A stretch of 64,000 bases of DNA from Nannobrachium achirus (Eukaryota; Chordata; Actinopteri; Myctophiformes; Myctophidae): NCBI GenBank assembly GCA_963921795.1, contig OY997650.1:18090862-18154861 (forward strand). Reading direction: 5' to 3'. Numbering within the stretch: position 1 is the first letter of the stretch; each line of letters starts with the position of its first letter. The position numbers and the translations under genes were made by a program. Shown one piece after another: positions 1 to 11,980 of this stretch. The notes below the pieces were generated by a model, which was not told the origin of the DNA, ran no database searches, and was given only the letters and a program-made list of their open reading frames with translations.

Positions 1-344
1 CAAATACATTTTCAGTTTAAATAAAAAGATGGACAAGTCTAGAAATTGCTTGTACGTCAGCGAAGTGCAGAGAAAGTTAGAGTTCAGGAGAGTTCGGACA
101 AGGCAATTTTCTTGAATGCTGCCTTCAGGTATGGCAGGCAAAGAGGGCAATTGTATTTCTTTCAGAATAGTAAAAACTGCATTCATGGTCTGGAGAGGGC
201 AGTTTTTACAGACGGATGAAAGGGCAGGGGCTCAAGCCCCCTTTGATGTCTATGTGTGCACGTGCCTGGTGTACGTGTGTGTGTTCATGTACTGTATCAC
301 TGCAGTAAGACTAACCTATTCCTTGAAGCAACACCATCAGCTTC

Positions 345-1290
345 CCGGTGAAGGTCAGACTGTACAAGTCACTGGTACTCTCCACCCTACTCTATGGTTG
401 TGAGAGCTGGACACTCACAGCAGACACGGAGCGTAGGATACAGTCCTTTGAAAAGCAAGTGCTTCAGAAGGATGCTCTGTATCTCATTTAAAGAACAACG
501 GACAAACAACTACATTAGACCAGGGGTCTTCAACGTTTTCAGGCCAAGGACCCCTTAGTTGAGAGAGAAATGAAGCAAGGACCCCCAGAACCTGTTAAGA
601 GATTCCATATAGTTTCATCGTTTGACAGCACAATCACCAGTGTATTTTGGATTCATGTCAATTTGAGTTTTCAGATATTTAACCACTTGAACTGTCAATA
701 CTAATAAAACTTGACCTTTCACTCTGTACTTATTCTGCTCTTTTTCCCCTCTACACCAAAGCTTTTTGCAGAAAATAGCGATCTACAAGCTCACAACACC
801 TCACGCTGCGAGGCGTTTTGAGCTTGTAGATCTGCTATTTTTGGCTAAAGTTCTCAGAATATGGACACCAGGGTTCAAATGGTTAATATAAAAAAGGAAT
901 AAAAAAGTTTCTATCACACAAAGATTTTGAGGACCCCCTGTAGTAACTCTGAGGACCCCCTAGGGGTCCCGGACCCCCTGTTGAAGACCTCTGCATTAGA
1001 CAACTCGTCACCACCCATGCTAGAGAACAGGAGCCTCTACTCTCAACAGTAAAACGTCGCAAACTGGCCTGGTACGGCCATGTCACAAGACACACGTCCC
1101 TGTGAAAGACCAACCTACGGGGGACAGTAGATGGAAAGCGAAGAAGAGGCAGGCAGAGAAAGTCCTGGATGGACAACATTGAGGAATGGTTTGGCTGCAG
1201 CTTGCAAACCCTGCTACGTGACAGCAGAAGATCAAGAGCACTGGAGATCCCTGACTGCCCAAGCATCCACCAAGACACCCCTACGGCCCC
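345..1290 (+). pseudogene. LINE reverse transcriptase C-terminal relic, split by a hAT element
   Basis: The translated segment before 513 contains LSTLLYGCESWTLTADTERR, the C-terminal landmark of many non-LTR retrotransposon endonuclease/reverse-transcriptase proteins. After the hAT insertion (521-993) it continues with VKRRKLAWYGHVTRH and GRQRKSWMDNIEEW, the usual next landmarks. Frameshifts and an in-frame stop after the GHVTRH region show that it is dead. The two halves join across the duplicated target site CATTAGAC. The clade is not assigned. Confidence 0.75.
521..993. mobile_element. hAT-like non-autonomous element, family A
   Basis: The ends are CAGGGGTCTTCAAC and GTTGAAGACCTCTG, and the exact 8-bp duplication CATTAGAC flanks both sides. 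The length is 473 bp with no coding capacity. The interior carries a palindrome of the GATCTACAAGCTC type at 772-841. A sister copy is at 8172-8557 and truncated copies are near 10399 and 48617. Confidence 0.9.
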
Positions 1291-1296
1291 CTAGGC

Positions 1297-1664
1297 CAGT
1301 GGTTCTCAAACATTTTTGGCTGCAGTTGCCCCTTATACTGATTTCTGAAGCTGAGTACCCCTTCCCCTGATTACACCATTTTGCTTAGAAAAATGTACGT
1401 AAAAAGTCCGGTTCCCATGCCAATATGTTCAAAATAAAACAGCATAATGGCAAATAAACATTGCTTTCTATTCAATAACAGCTGTACTAGTTAAGGTATT
1501 GATGTAATTTGGTTTAATATTTTACAGATGAGCAGGTTCACACAAAGTCTGAATTTTTTATCATTGACCATAATACTAAAATACATATTCCCATTTTCTA
1601 GTTTTTTCTCAGTCTCCTCTGCAGTACCCCTGCGTACCCCTACTACTTCATTTGAGAAACACTG
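1297..1664. mobile_element. hAT-like element with exact 8-bp duplication
   Basis: The ends are CAGTGGTTCTCAAA and TTTGAGAAACACTG, flanked by CCCTAGGC on both sides. At 368 bp it has no coding capacity and lacks the GATCTAC palindrome seen in many neighbours. Confidence 0.9.
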
Positions 1665-2672
1665 CCCTAGGCCATGGGATGAGTGAGTGAGTGAGTGAGT
1701 GATTCCTTGATATGGCCGTGGGACAAGAAACACCCCAGGCAAAAAAAATATGATTTATTAGTAATCTCTCTTAGCTCCAAAATGTTTTGACGGCTGAGAG
1801 GAGTAGAGATGAGCGAGATCAGAAGCATCAACATGACGGCGGTGTGCGCTAGTGAATCATTCTCCTCAATAAGGTTCATTATGCATAATGGCATATCAGC
1901 CTGTGCACAACTTTCCCCCAGTCACAGTGTTAAACTATAAAATGAATGAGGCACATTACTTTAGATGACAAGCCGGCATAGAGTTTCGTTTAGTCAACTG
2001 TACAGTACGTGCGCGCTTATATGAAAATACACACACACAGTGGCCAAGAATGTCATCATCTCAGTCATGCGTTAAAATTTGATTTAGGGCCCTTTAGAAT
2101 GGCAATCAGAAATGAGAGCTTAGCTGAACACGTGAGATTGAATCAGGACCTATTTTATTCATTTTCTCCCCCGCAGAATTGCACTGTGTCATTGAGGCAA
2201 AGTCACCAGACAGAGAAGGTCCAAGGGATTCTATCAGAATAACTAGATTTTCTCGCACTTTCTATTGCAACACAAACAGCCGGTCGAATTGCACATTGGT
2301 TATCGATTCTGTGCAATGCATTCAGGTTAAATTATATTGGTTAATACTAAATAACGAAATGATTCCAAATGGGCTAACTGCCAAAACATTCTTCTACTGT
2401 GCATCCTTTTAAGAAAAGCTTTATTCTTTTGACATTTAATTACACTGGCATTATCCAATGTAACATTATTCATCATATACCATACAGTAAATGTCATATC
2501 AATTAGCATTTGTCTCTCCTATTCGCTGATTAACTTGGATTACATTATTTAAATAATAGATTGTTCATTCGATCGATAGATTGATCAATGACCTGGTTCT
2601 GTGAGGAAGCCAAGGAGAAAGGGTGCATTTATTCTCTCGAAATACATATTTTCTCCACATCCTCTTCTGCAG

Positions 2673-3870
2673 TTGTCGAAAAAGTACTCACATATTTTAC
2701 TTAGGTAAAAGTATCAATACTGCAATATAGAAATACTCTGTTATAAGTAAAAGTCCAGGATTAAAAATTTACTGAAAAGTATGAAAGTATTGGCATCAAA
2801 ATGTACTGAAAATGTACAAAATGTTTGAAAATAGCAAATCTACAAGTTGTGAGCTTGTAGATTGGCTGTTTTCAAATAGCGTAGGTATAAAATAGGGCTA
2901 AAGTGGTTAATGTATGTTTTATAATATTGTAATTTATATCTGCAAAGTAACTAGTAACTAAAGTTTTTAAATAAATGTAGTGGAGTAAAAGTACAATATT
3001 TGCCTCTGAGATGTATTGGAGTAGAAGTATTGAAAATTGGAAATACTCAATTAAAGTACAAACACCTCACAATTGTACTTAAAGGGATATTTCGCTTTCA
3101 AAGAAACTTCATTTTATTTTATTGTCTAATCAGGCTTTTATGAACACCCTGAACAGATTTTAATATTTAGATATTTGTCAAACGGCTTCTGATCTGCACC
3201 AGAGCAGGGAGAGGAGAGCCTAGAAAGGGAGGGGAGGAGCAGAGGATCTTCTCGTCTGTTTGACAAGTAAGGGTGCATGTGAGGTCAAAACAGCGGTTTG
3301 GTTGGTCTCAGGACGTTGTGCAAACACAATCCAATAAAAAAATACTAACTTTGAAGCTAAAGAAATAACCGCACTAGCCTAAGGACTATCTACTGTACTC
3401 TGTTAGTTATGAGAGGGCCCGAAATCTAGCAACAGGGGCATCCGAAATCTAGCAACAGTTGCAGCTATGAAGAAAATCGACTAAAGCAGGTATGAAGGGG
3501 TATGATAAAAGGCAGATTTAACCCTATATGTGTTTTGGTCTGAACGTTCACCCCCAAAATGACTTTTTTTCTATTGATTACTCATGCCATGGAGAGTAGA
3601 GTTCAATAATAATAATCAAAAATTTGATTCGAGTAAATTTACCCCCATTGATTCCGGATGGGGACCCGTTTCGAAATGGGTCCCCATCCGGAACAAATGG
3701 GGGTCAATTTATTGTTATCACATTTTTGTCTTAGGAATGCGACAAAAAACTAAAAATATTTTTGAACTCTAGTCTCCATTGCGTGAGTATTCAATAGAAA
3801 AAAAGTCATTTTGGGGGTGAACTACTCCTTTAAGTAAATGTACTTAGTTTATTTACTCCACTGCTCGCAA
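2673..3870. repeat. 'Acttaagtac' interspersed repeat with 32-bp flanking duplication
   Basis: The segment is rich in AAGTACTCA, AAAAGTA and TACTTAAGTAC motifs typical of a common fish repeat. It is bounded by an identical 32-bp sequence at 2641-2672 and 3871-3902. It contains a GATCTAC palindrome at 2826-2874 and is itself interrupted by the TTAA-flanked element 3079-3833. The class is unknown. Confidence 0.6.
3079..3833. mobile_element. Fold-back MITE with TTAA target duplication
   Basis: TTAA occurs at both ends (3079-3082 and 3830-3833), with AGGGATATTTCGC on the left against an inverted AGGAGTAGTTCACC on the right. Long inner arms pair: CACCCCCAAAATGACTTTTT near 3550 with its reverse complement near 3800. 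The centre, about 3652-3693, is a near-perfect hairpin TTCCGGATGGGGACCC...GGGTCCCCATCCGGAA. A TTAA target site is typical of piggyBac-type elements. There is no transposase. Confidence 0.6.
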
Positions 3871-4076
3871 AATACATATTTTCTCCACATCCTCTTCTGC
3901 AGGAAACTCTGTCAAGGATTAGAACCTGTCCACATCAAAGAGCGTGCTCAGCCAATAATCACTTTTACTGTGGAACGTTTAAGTGGCATCTGCAGCCACT
4001 CACTTATCATTAGAATGTCAATTGACACAAAGCTCCCATTTGACAAGCGTTGCTCCCTAAGTCACATGTTGTGTGT

Positions 4077-4255
4077 TTCTCAACCTGTGGGTCGGGACCC
4101 CTAGGGGGGGTCTCCAAATTATCACAACGCGAGGTGTTGTGATAATTTTCACAATAGAACCGTGTTATACAAAATGTAATGCCTCAACTCTTAGTGCTCG
4201 TCAGGGTGGGGGGTCAACAGTTAAAATATGGTTATTTTGGGGGTCGCAGCCTGAA
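4077..4255. repeat. hAT family B fragment
   Basis: It contains TCTCAACCTGTGGGTCGGGA and a right part ending GGGGGTCGCAGCCTGAAC, as in the intact copy 5992-6396. It is internally deleted, with a short palindrome (4116-4149) at its centre whose arms differ from the usual module. Confidence 0.65.
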
Positions 4256-4710
4256 CACGCACGCACGCGCGCACACACACTCACTCACATATGACAAACC
4301 AGTCATTATATATGCATATATAAATGTGGATTTTACTACAGCGGATGGTTGTGAAATGTCATAGTTTCCGTTTCTCAGGGAGAAAGTATTTCCATGGTGA
4401 TGATATCAGTTGCCTAGCAATCTCTCCTGCCACGCTATTTTATTATTTAACATAAAGAGTAAAATCCTCCACATGATTCAGTATGGTGTGTAGAACCTAT
4501 AAACGGAGTCCTCGCGGCCACTTCATCCATCGTTTGGTTAACTAGACAATCCTCATTGCGATAGGAAACCATTTGACAAACCAGATAACAATGAGTAATG
4601 ATCACCTGAAGTTACAGCCAAAATTCGGTCGTAGCACGCTCACGTGCAAGGCTCCCTTGATGGAATTAGTTTAAATGAGGCGTGCATGAACACACGCCAC
4701 AGCCATACGC

Positions 4711-4795
4711 ATGCACGTGCACGCACGCAGGCGCACACACGCACACACACACTCGCACGTGCGCACACACACCTACACATACACACACACACACC
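4711..4795. repeat. CA-rich microsatellite before exon 1
   Basis: An imperfect CACA/CGCA tract ends about 30 bp before the exon 1 acceptor. Confidence 0.9.
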
Positions 4796-4826
4796 TTATG
4801 GCATGTTTGTCTGTTTCTGCCTCCAG

Positions 4827-4991
4827 CGAGGTCGTCCTCTCCAACATCGATGTGAGCGTCGCCGGGACCTGGGAGTGCCAGGTGACCAGTTCCCGTGGCA
4901 ACAGGTCTCGTCAGATGGAGATTGTTGTTCTGGAGACCTCTGCGCTGTACTGCCCTGCCGACAGAGTCAGCAACAACAAGGGAGACTTCAG
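4827..4991 (+). CDS. adgra2: adgra exon 1 of the window: end of Ig domain, start of hormone-receptor domain
   Basis: This internal exon of an ADGRA-group adhesion GPCR is 165 nt long. It begins with the last base of a split codon and ends with two bases of the AGG arginine codon completed by the next exon. The acceptor is TGCCTCCAG and the donor is CAG|GTGAGC. The peptide contains the closing Ig strand motif VAGTWEC, whose Cys would form the Ig disulphide, then a linker and [17 protein letters not shown], the opening of the hormone-receptor domain. From knowledge of the family, ADGRA2 (GPR124) works with RECK as a co-receptor for Wnt7 signalling at the plasma membrane of brain endothelium. 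Family membership is secure; adgra2 rather than adgra3 is a judgement. A CA-rich microsatellite lies directly upstream. Confidence 0.85.
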
Positions 4992-5268
4992 GTGAGCGGC
5001 CTCGTCGCGGTCACATCCAGGTGACCTAATGAGCAAGTGGCCTTGCACGCTAAATGTTGCACTCTCGGCTCTTATTTCTCCTTTCAGCCTTATTGTGAAA
5101 GAGCTAACAGATCGACAGTGTGCAGTATAGCTATTGAAGACTTCACATTCTAATCTGGTAAAAGTACATTTAAGCTACACTGTTGTCTTTTAGTATTTGA
5201 TTTGATTTCCAAAGACCATGAGCTCCACAGCAAGCATTTAAAAGCCCATTATTGCACGCAGATATCTT

Positions 5269-5590
5269 ATCGTCACTGTCGAGCAGAAACCTTGTATCTC
5301 CAAGTTTCAAATTTGTAAGTAAAGGCCTGCTTCATCATACAAGACTGTCACACAAAACGAGTGAAAATAGCTGATCTACAGTACAAGCACACAACGCCTC
5401 GCACCGCGAGGTGTTGTGTGCTTGTAGAGCAGCTATTTTCACTATTTTAAATCTTATTTAAAATGATAAATACAACTGTTTTGGACATACATACTTGTAG
5501 AGCAGCTATTTTCACTATTTTAAATCATCTTTAAAATGATAAATACAACTGTTTTGGACATACAAGGTTTCCACCCAACACCAACGTTAT
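5269..5590. mobile_element. ATATCGTC MITE with internal tandem duplication
   Basis: The left end ATCGTCACTGTCG...AGAAACCTTGTATCTCC is inverted at the right end as GGACATACAAGGTTTCCACC. A palindrome of the GATCTAC module sits inside (5361-5452). About 70 bp containing CTTGTAGAGCAGCTATTTTC and TTTTGGACATACA is tandemly duplicated (near 5430 and 5500). Confidence 0.75.
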
Positions 5591-5991
5591 GACTGCTTTT
5601 CCGAGTGCGGTTCGTGAACAGCCGCGGCCAACTTCCTTGTGATTCTGCAAGAACTTTAACCTCACAAAAGACTATGCCTAATCCAATCCCTAACCTTAAC
5701 CTAACAAAAAAAACTATGCCTATAATCCTAACCTCACATCAACATTTGTTGGGACCTGCTTTGGAGTATTAAAAAAAGAGAAGTACAGTACAGTGAGATT
5801 TGAAACTGTGAGCGTGGGAACACGGACCTGACATCTTGACACAGTGACCTAAAGCTTGTTGTTCCGTAATGGTTTTTCGTGTTAATTGAATTTCACACAC
5901 CTTCTTTCTGCCAGAAATCACACGGTCCCCTGTCTGTCAGAAAGGCACCCGAAAGGGGGGCCTGCCCCCTTTCTAATAGAATCCCTTAGGG

Positions 5992-6396
5992 CAGTGGTTC
6001 TCAACCTGTGGGTCGGGACCCCCAGGGGGGGTCCCTAAATTATTTTGGGGGGTCCCCATATGATTAAATTAATGTGTAACACTGTTTTCTCACTCAACAG
6101 TAAACAAACCAACATAAAGTGTATATAGACGGTGTCTGCACATTTCTAAAGTGACAATTTAAGGACTTTTTAATACCACTAAAATGACAAATTAAACATT
6201 GGCCATTAGAGGCAGAAATTGTGAAAATAGCCGAGCTACATGCTCACTGTGAGCATGTAGATCTGCTATTTTCACAATAGAACTGTGTTATATAAAATGT
6301 AATGCATCAACTCTTAGTGCTTGTCAGGGTGTGGGGGTCTCCAGTTAAAATATGATTATTTTGGGGGTCGCGACCTGAAACGTTTGAGAACCCCTG
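5992..6396. mobile_element. hAT-like element, family B
   Basis: The ends are CAGTGGTTCTCAACCTGTGG and GTTTGAGAACCCCTG. The flanks CCTTAGGG and CCTCAGGG match at 7 of 8 bases. The central palindrome at 6219-6277 carries the GATCTAC module. It has no coding capacity. Confidence 0.85.
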
Positions 6397-6691
6397 CCTC
6401 AGGGCAAACCTCTCCCTCTCTGCACGGATCGTCGCCGCGTAAACCGCGGGAGTTCGATTTGAATGAGGACAACAACAAGGAAGATGAAGTGAGTGAAAAA
6501 AGCCACGTCCTTGTGTCTGGAGTGCTGTTTGCCAACGATCAGCCATGTGTTAGGCATATCAATGAACACTAGATAAATTAGCACTCCACGGAATTGATTG
6601 AAGGACTGTAAAAATGTCCTTCAGTAACAAAACAACAAAACATCACAATATGTCACTCGCTGTGTCACTCACTGCCTGGAGGGGACAGCCA

Positions 6692-6738
6692 CACACACGC
6701 ACACACGCACGCACACACGCACACACGCACACACACAC

Positions 6739-6825
<87 letters not shown>
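6692..6825. repeat. CA microsatellite
   Basis: About 134 bp of CA repeat with some CGCA units, inside the intron between exons 1 and 2. The long His-Thr and Cys-Val frames here are artefacts of the repeat. Confidence 0.95.
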
Positions 6826-6827
<2 letters not shown>

Positions 6828-7192
6828 CCTTGTCCTCCATCAATCTTCTTACTCCTTGTGCCCCACGCCTTCGGTCCACCTCTCACTGCGCTGCCCCAGG
6901 CCCGAGCACCCCCTAACCCCCACCCCCCATGGGTGTGTTAGTCGTTGTACTTTACAGCCCACTTCCAGTGCAGCGAGCGCAGGGGCCTTTGTTTCTGCCG
7001 AGAACCGACGTAATGGCCTGGAAAATGAGCCCCCTTTTTCTTTTCTTTTCTTTTTTTTTTGGGGGGGGGGGGGTTGTGGGGGAATATTAGTGCCATTTAT
7101 TACTAAGTAGCCACTAATGCTGCAACGAGAGGGGACGGAGAGAGAGAGAGAGAGAGAGACTGAAGAGAGAGAAGGATGGGGGTTTGAAGGAA

Positions 7193-7399
7193 ATCATCGT
7201 TGTTGGGTGGGCACCTTGCATGTCCAAAACCGTATTTATAATTTTTTTAACGATTTATGCGAGGCGTTGTGTGCTTGTAGATCTGCAATTTTCTCTCGTT
7301 TTGAGCGACAGTCTTGTGTGATGAAGCATTGCTTTACTTTCCGAAAAAACGTACACGTTTGAAATTTGGAGATACAAGGTTTCTGCCTGACAGTGACGA
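7193..7399. mobile_element. ATATCGTC MITE
   Basis: The ends ATCATCGTTGTTGGG and TTTCTGCCTGACAGTGACGA are inverted repeats of each other. The interior has the half-module GCGAGGCGTTGTGTGCTTGT at about 7258. Confidence 0.7.
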
Positions 7400-7557
7400 A
7401 ATGCAGGTTCCCATCATCAGAACAGATTACCTGCCACCTCCGTTTGCACCTCTTTTATTTTCATTTAGATAGAGTTGAGAGCCTTGCATTAAGCATCTTA
7501 AACTGCTGACCTGCAGGGGGGATTTTGACTTTGGCTTTAAATGAGGAAATTCGCCCT

Positions 7558-7595
<38 letters not shown>

Positions 7596-8054
7596 AGTCA
7601 CACACCTCGGACAGGCCAGTCAATATGAACACATACAACAGAAATCAATGCTCTGTTCTTCACCATCTGATATTTGACGCTAACTAGGCGTGACTTGATT
7701 GCTTGAGCTTTTTACATCCAAAAGATCTTCGTTCCATCGCCCTCAGTCCCTGACATTTGCATTACACTCCAGTCATTTAGTCGATGCCAGATGCAGCCAT
7801 CTAGAGACATCACAATGCATGTTATTTTCTCTGACATTAAAGGCAACTAATGGGCATTCATGGGCATTCATTGCCTGGTACCCACACAAACCCCATAGAA
7901 TCATCCAGGGTCACGGTGTCTCCTGTTTAATGCCAGTAAAGCAGCTCAAGGGGGCGCCCTTGTGACTCAAGCCAATACAGTGGTCCTCATACAGCCTAAT
8001 AAAGGCCTAATAAAGTTTGTTCGACTGTACCTCAAAACCTGTGGAGCACTTGTC

Positions 8055-8089
<35 letters not shown>

Positions 8090-8171
8090 TCTAAATTTCA
8101 TTAAAAGAAACAGCAATACGCATCTGTAACTAAACCTGCAATCTGGTCCATGCAGTGGAACATCTCTAAAT

Positions 8172-8557
8172 CAGGGGTCTTCAACGTTTTCAGGCCAAGG
8201 ACCCCTTAGTTGAGAGAGAGATGAAGCAGGGACCCCCACAACCTGTTCATAGATTCCATGTAGTTTCATCGTTTGACAGCAGTGTATTTTGGATTCATGT
8301 CAATTTGTGTTTTCAGGTATCTAACCACTTGAAGCGTCAATACTTAATAAACTTGACTTTTGACTATGTACTTAGTCTGCTCTTTTTTCCCCTCTACACC
8401 AAACCTCTTTGCAGAAAATAGCTTGTCAAAGTTCTCAGGATATGGACATTAGTTGAAAAGGAGAAAAAAGGTTTCTATCACACAAAGATTTGAAGGACCC
8501 CCTGAAGTAACGCTGAGGACCCCCTAGGGGTCCCGGACCCCCTGTTGAAGACCTCTG
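8172..8557. mobile_element. hAT-like element, family A
   Basis: The ends CAGGGGTCTTCAAC and GTTGAAGACCTCTG are flanked by exact CTCTAAAT duplications. It is a sister of 521-993 but lacks most of the inner palindrome. Confidence 0.9.
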
Positions 8558-8861
8558 CTCTAAATTCCTAACATTGACGTTAAGAAGACGTTAATGTCTG
8601 ATATCGGGCCAAAAGAAAGGTGCACACGTACACAACAAATCTTCAGTGAGGAATGCCTTGTCAAAAAAACATCAAGTGCAAAGTAATTGTTAAAAATTGG
8701 TAGCAGCACCACGGCCCACAACTGCAGCAGGTTGACAGATGCCTTACTTTGCCCTATCATTTATCACTGGCACACACATGGGAGGAGAGACTGATGTACT
8801 GACATACTGTACAGTAATACAGTGGTACCCTACCTGTTTTCCTTGGTTCCATCCCTCCCCC

Positions 8862-9437
8862 CAGGGGTGTCGCATCAAATTCTGGGCCCCATGGGTACAA
8901 GGATTCACTGTGGGGCCCCCCATGAATGTTCTTCATAGGAGGAGGAGGGGGTTTAACCCATTTAGACTGGGAACGCATTATTACGCGCTATTTTGTGCTT
9001 TAAGTATTGAAAAATAGCAGATCTACAAGCGCAGCTTGTAGATCTGCTATTTTTGTTGAAGTCTTTGAATATTTTTTACCCGGTTCTGTAAATGTTTTCT
9101 AAATCCTTCTAAGGTTTTTTTTCTTTTTTCTTTTTTTTGGGGGGGGAAAAAACATATTTTTCTATGTCAGTGGTGCTCAAACCTTTTCATGTGAAGGACC
9201 CCCAAAATGTTGTGTATTTGGCCACGGACCCCCATTTCAAAATATTTCGTTTCAGAGACCCCCCAGAAGCAAAATTTTAGTTACAAATGTTCGCTTAAAA
9301 AATACATATATTCATAGATTTGCACACATTTTCACAACGCTGTGAGCTTGTATATCTGCTATTTTTCAATAGCTAAAGTATAAAATAATTAAGTCTTTCC
9401 CCCCCCCCCCCCCCCCCCCCCCCTTGTGACGCCCCTG
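8862..9437. mobile_element. hAT-like element, family C, ending 40 bp before exon 2
   Basis: The ends are CAGGGGTGTCGCATCAAATT and CTTGTGACGCCCCTG. It contains the palindrome 9010-9054, a half-module near 9345 and a 28-base poly-C run (9396-9423). I found no clear 8-bp duplication. Related copies are 12177-12657, 13122-13612, 55410-55964, the truncated 34395-34841 and the window-end copy from 63620. Confidence 0.75.
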
Positions 9438-9477
9438 GATCCATGTGGACTGATTTGCATGTCCTTCTCTTTGGCAG

Positions 9478-9700
9478 GTGGCCGAAGACCCTGGCTGGCA
9501 TCCTGGCCTTCCTGCCCTGTGCCCCCGCCACCTTTGGCTCGGCCCCCCACCCGTCGGGCAGCGCTCCTCCTCACTCTGCCACTCAGAGGGAGAAGAAGGC
9601 GTGGCGCCGCTGCGACCGCGGCGGCCGCTGGGCAGAGGAGGACTACACCCAGTGCCCCTATGCCAGCGAACTGACCCGCGTGCTGCACCAGCTCACCCAG
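9478..9700 (+). CDS. adgra2: adgra exon 2 of the window: hormone-receptor domain
   Basis: This internal exon is 223 nt long. Its first base completes the Arg codon of the previous exon, then 74 full codons follow and the exon ends in phase 0. It encodes WPKTLAGILAFLPC, a Ser/Pro/Ala-rich loop, then KAWRRCDRGGRW and DYTQCPYASELTRVL. These are the Cys and Trp landmarks of a hormone-receptor (HormR) domain, with Cys in FLPC, RRCD and TQCP. The Ser/Pro-rich loop looks longer than in mammalian relatives, as far as I remember them. The acceptor is TCTTTGGCAG and the donor is CAG|GTCTTT, which departs from consensus after GT. The exon is boxed in by mobile elements ending 40 bp before it and starting 49 bp after it. 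Confidence 0.87.
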
Positions 9701-9749
9701 GTCTTTACTGTACCATTATTTTCTTTTCGATTCTTAGCGATTATTCTAT

Positions 9750-10296
9750 CAGGGTTCCCACGGTCATGAAATTCCTGGAAATATTTTGAAAATAGAAAAA
9801 TATTTTTCCAGTACTGGAAAAGTTTTGGAATTGATCAAGGGTCCTGGATGGTTCTGGAAAAAATAGCTATGCATTGTCTTTGGTTATTGATTTTGTTAAT
9901 ACCTCTGAAATGACAAATTAAACATTGGCCAAATTGTCAAACATTAGAGGCAGAAATTGTGAAAATAGCTGATCTACATGCTCATAACGCCTCGCAACGC
10001 GAGATGTAGATCGGCTATTTTCACAATAAAACCGTCTTATACAAAATTCCTCTACTCTTAGTGCTCGTCAGGGTGCCCGGGTCCCCAGTTCAAATATGAT
10101 TATTTCTGGGGTCACGGCCTGAAAAGGTTGAGAACCACTGCCATACACTACCTGTCTTTGGGCATTGCGCATAGGAGTAAGCGACTCCTTATTGAGCTGA
10201 ATTATTGTTATATAGTCCTGGAAATCGGGTTAAATATTCTGGAAAAGTTTTGGAAAAGTTTTGGAAATTAATTGGTAAAGATGTGTGGGAACCCTG
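9750..10296. mobile_element. hAT-like element with 43-bp flanking repeats
   Basis: The ends are CAGGGTTCCCAC and GTGGGAACCCTG. The flanking sequence 9708-9749 (from ACTGTACCATTATTTTCTTT) recurs immediately after the element at 10297-10341. A partial family-B hAT (about 9895-10140, with palindrome 9957-10026) is nested inside. Confidence 0.7.
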
Positions 10297-10398
10297 ACTG
10301 TACCATTATTTTCTTTGTGATTCTTAAGCGATTATTCTATAGATTTCTTTCTCCCAATATGTGTGTGTGTGTGTATGTATATATATATATGTATACAG

Positions 10399-10552
10399 CA
10401 GGGGTATTCAACATTTTCAGGACGAGGACCCCTTAGTTGAGAGAGAGAGGAAGCAGGGACCCCCACAACCTGTTCATAGATTCTATATATTTTCATTGTT
10501 TGACAGAACGTTTGATCATCAGTGTATTTTGGATTCATGTCAATTTGTATTA
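10399..10552. repeat. Truncated hAT family A copy
   Basis: It begins CAGGGGTATTCAACATTTTC like the intact family-A copies and stops after GTCAATTTGTA, where a third partial copy of the intron-start unit begins. Confidence 0.7.
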
Positions 10553-10580
10553 GCGATTATTCTATTGATTATTTTCTCCC

Positions 10581-10813
<233 letters not shown>

Positions 10814-11980
10814 TATATACAGTGTAAACACATTTATATATCAATGAATCAAATAACGTGTTATTCAAGTGAATACTTAATTGCCCAAGAGCGTTGTTCA
10901 AAATCTGTGAAAATAGCAGATCTACCTACCCACAACGTGTCGCGACGCGTTGTGAGCTTGTAGATCGATTTTCACTCTTTTGTTTGAGCTTGTAGATTGG
11001 CTATTTTCACTATTTATAAACTAAATTAAAAATAATTTCTAAAATGAGGGATTGCCAATTATTTTCATAGCGGTTGCACCTGTACAATCAGTTACACATG
11101 GGCAGAAGAAATGCACCATACATTTCCAAAATAATAGCTCTGGCATAATTTGTGTGTGTGTGTGTGGGTGTGGGTGTGGGTGTGTGTGTGTGTGTATGTG
11201 TGTGCGCGCGCGCGCGTGTGTGTGTGTGTTTGTTTTTTAGGTCACACCATCTTAAAATAAACACAGTGTTCTTTAACAATTGGATTCTTTTCTTCTTTTC
11301 TTTTTTTCAATGAAAAAAGTTGGTGTTCTTTAAAGCTTTTTTTTAGCTCTAAAAAACTGTTTTGACCACTGGGGCTGTTGTATGCCTACTGGCAGATGCT
11401 GTCATTCATTCCTCAATGACATTAATGGCTTATAGTGTTAAAGACTTTATCATGTCCCCTAGCTATTGGTATCTGTTGAAGTCTCTCATTTTTATCTTGT
11501 GAGTTCTTCTCTATTGACTTCCTAGAAAGGTAAGATGCAGCCCAGAGTTCTGGAGAATGAAGTACCTTATACTCCTTCCCCAAGTCTGACTGCAGCAAAA
11601 CACTTTGCTGAAAAACAAAATAAGAGTTCATAGATATACATAAAAATAAAAATAAACAATGTTATAGCCTTTTTTAATGTTAACTGTGTCAGCTCTCTCA
11701 TAACTGTGCCACCTCCATAGTCAACAGACCGTAAAATGGCAACGACTTATGACTTTGCAAACAGGCCATGCCTCAGACAGCCCTATATAGTCACTGTTCA
11801 TTCAATCGCCAATAATGTAGGCCAAGTTGGTTAGTCGAAGGCACTCTCTAGTATATTTAAGTATACTTTTGTCAATTGGAAGATATAATGACAATTTGTG
11901 TGACAGTTACACTGCAGACCTTGTTTTAACACCGACGAATTAACCCCTTATTTTATGAAACCTTTTCCTTGTTAATCCAG

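Larger units (their letters stand above)
1..4826 (+). other. Intron upstream of the first visible adgra exon
   Basis: I see no host exon in this stretch. It ends in the splice acceptor at 4825-4826 (TGTTTCTGCCTCCAG). It contains a LINE reverse-transcriptase relic split by a hAT element, a second hAT element, a fold-back element nested in another repeat between 2641 and 3902, and a hAT fragment near 4077-4255. The parts from 1 to 340 and 1673 to 2640 show nothing recognisable. The leucine-rich-repeat exons expected upstream in an ADGRA gene are not visible, so the window starts inside an intron. Confidence 0.6.
4992..9477 (+). other. adgra intron between exons 1 and 2
   Basis: This 4.5-kb intron has GT at 4992 and AG at 9476-9477. 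It holds an ATATCGTC MITE (5269-5590), a hAT element (5992-6396), a long CA repeat (6692-6825), another ATATCGTC MITE (7193-7399), a hAT element (8172-8557) and a second hAT-like element (8862-9437). The last ends only 40 bp before exon 2. GA and CT tracts lie at 7138-7160, 7560-7595 and 8055-8087. No further exon is recognised. Confidence 0.8.

Noticed and set aside
1131..1370. Short open frame from MESEEEAGRESPG
   Set aside because: It is an off-frame reading of the LINE relic running into a hAT element.
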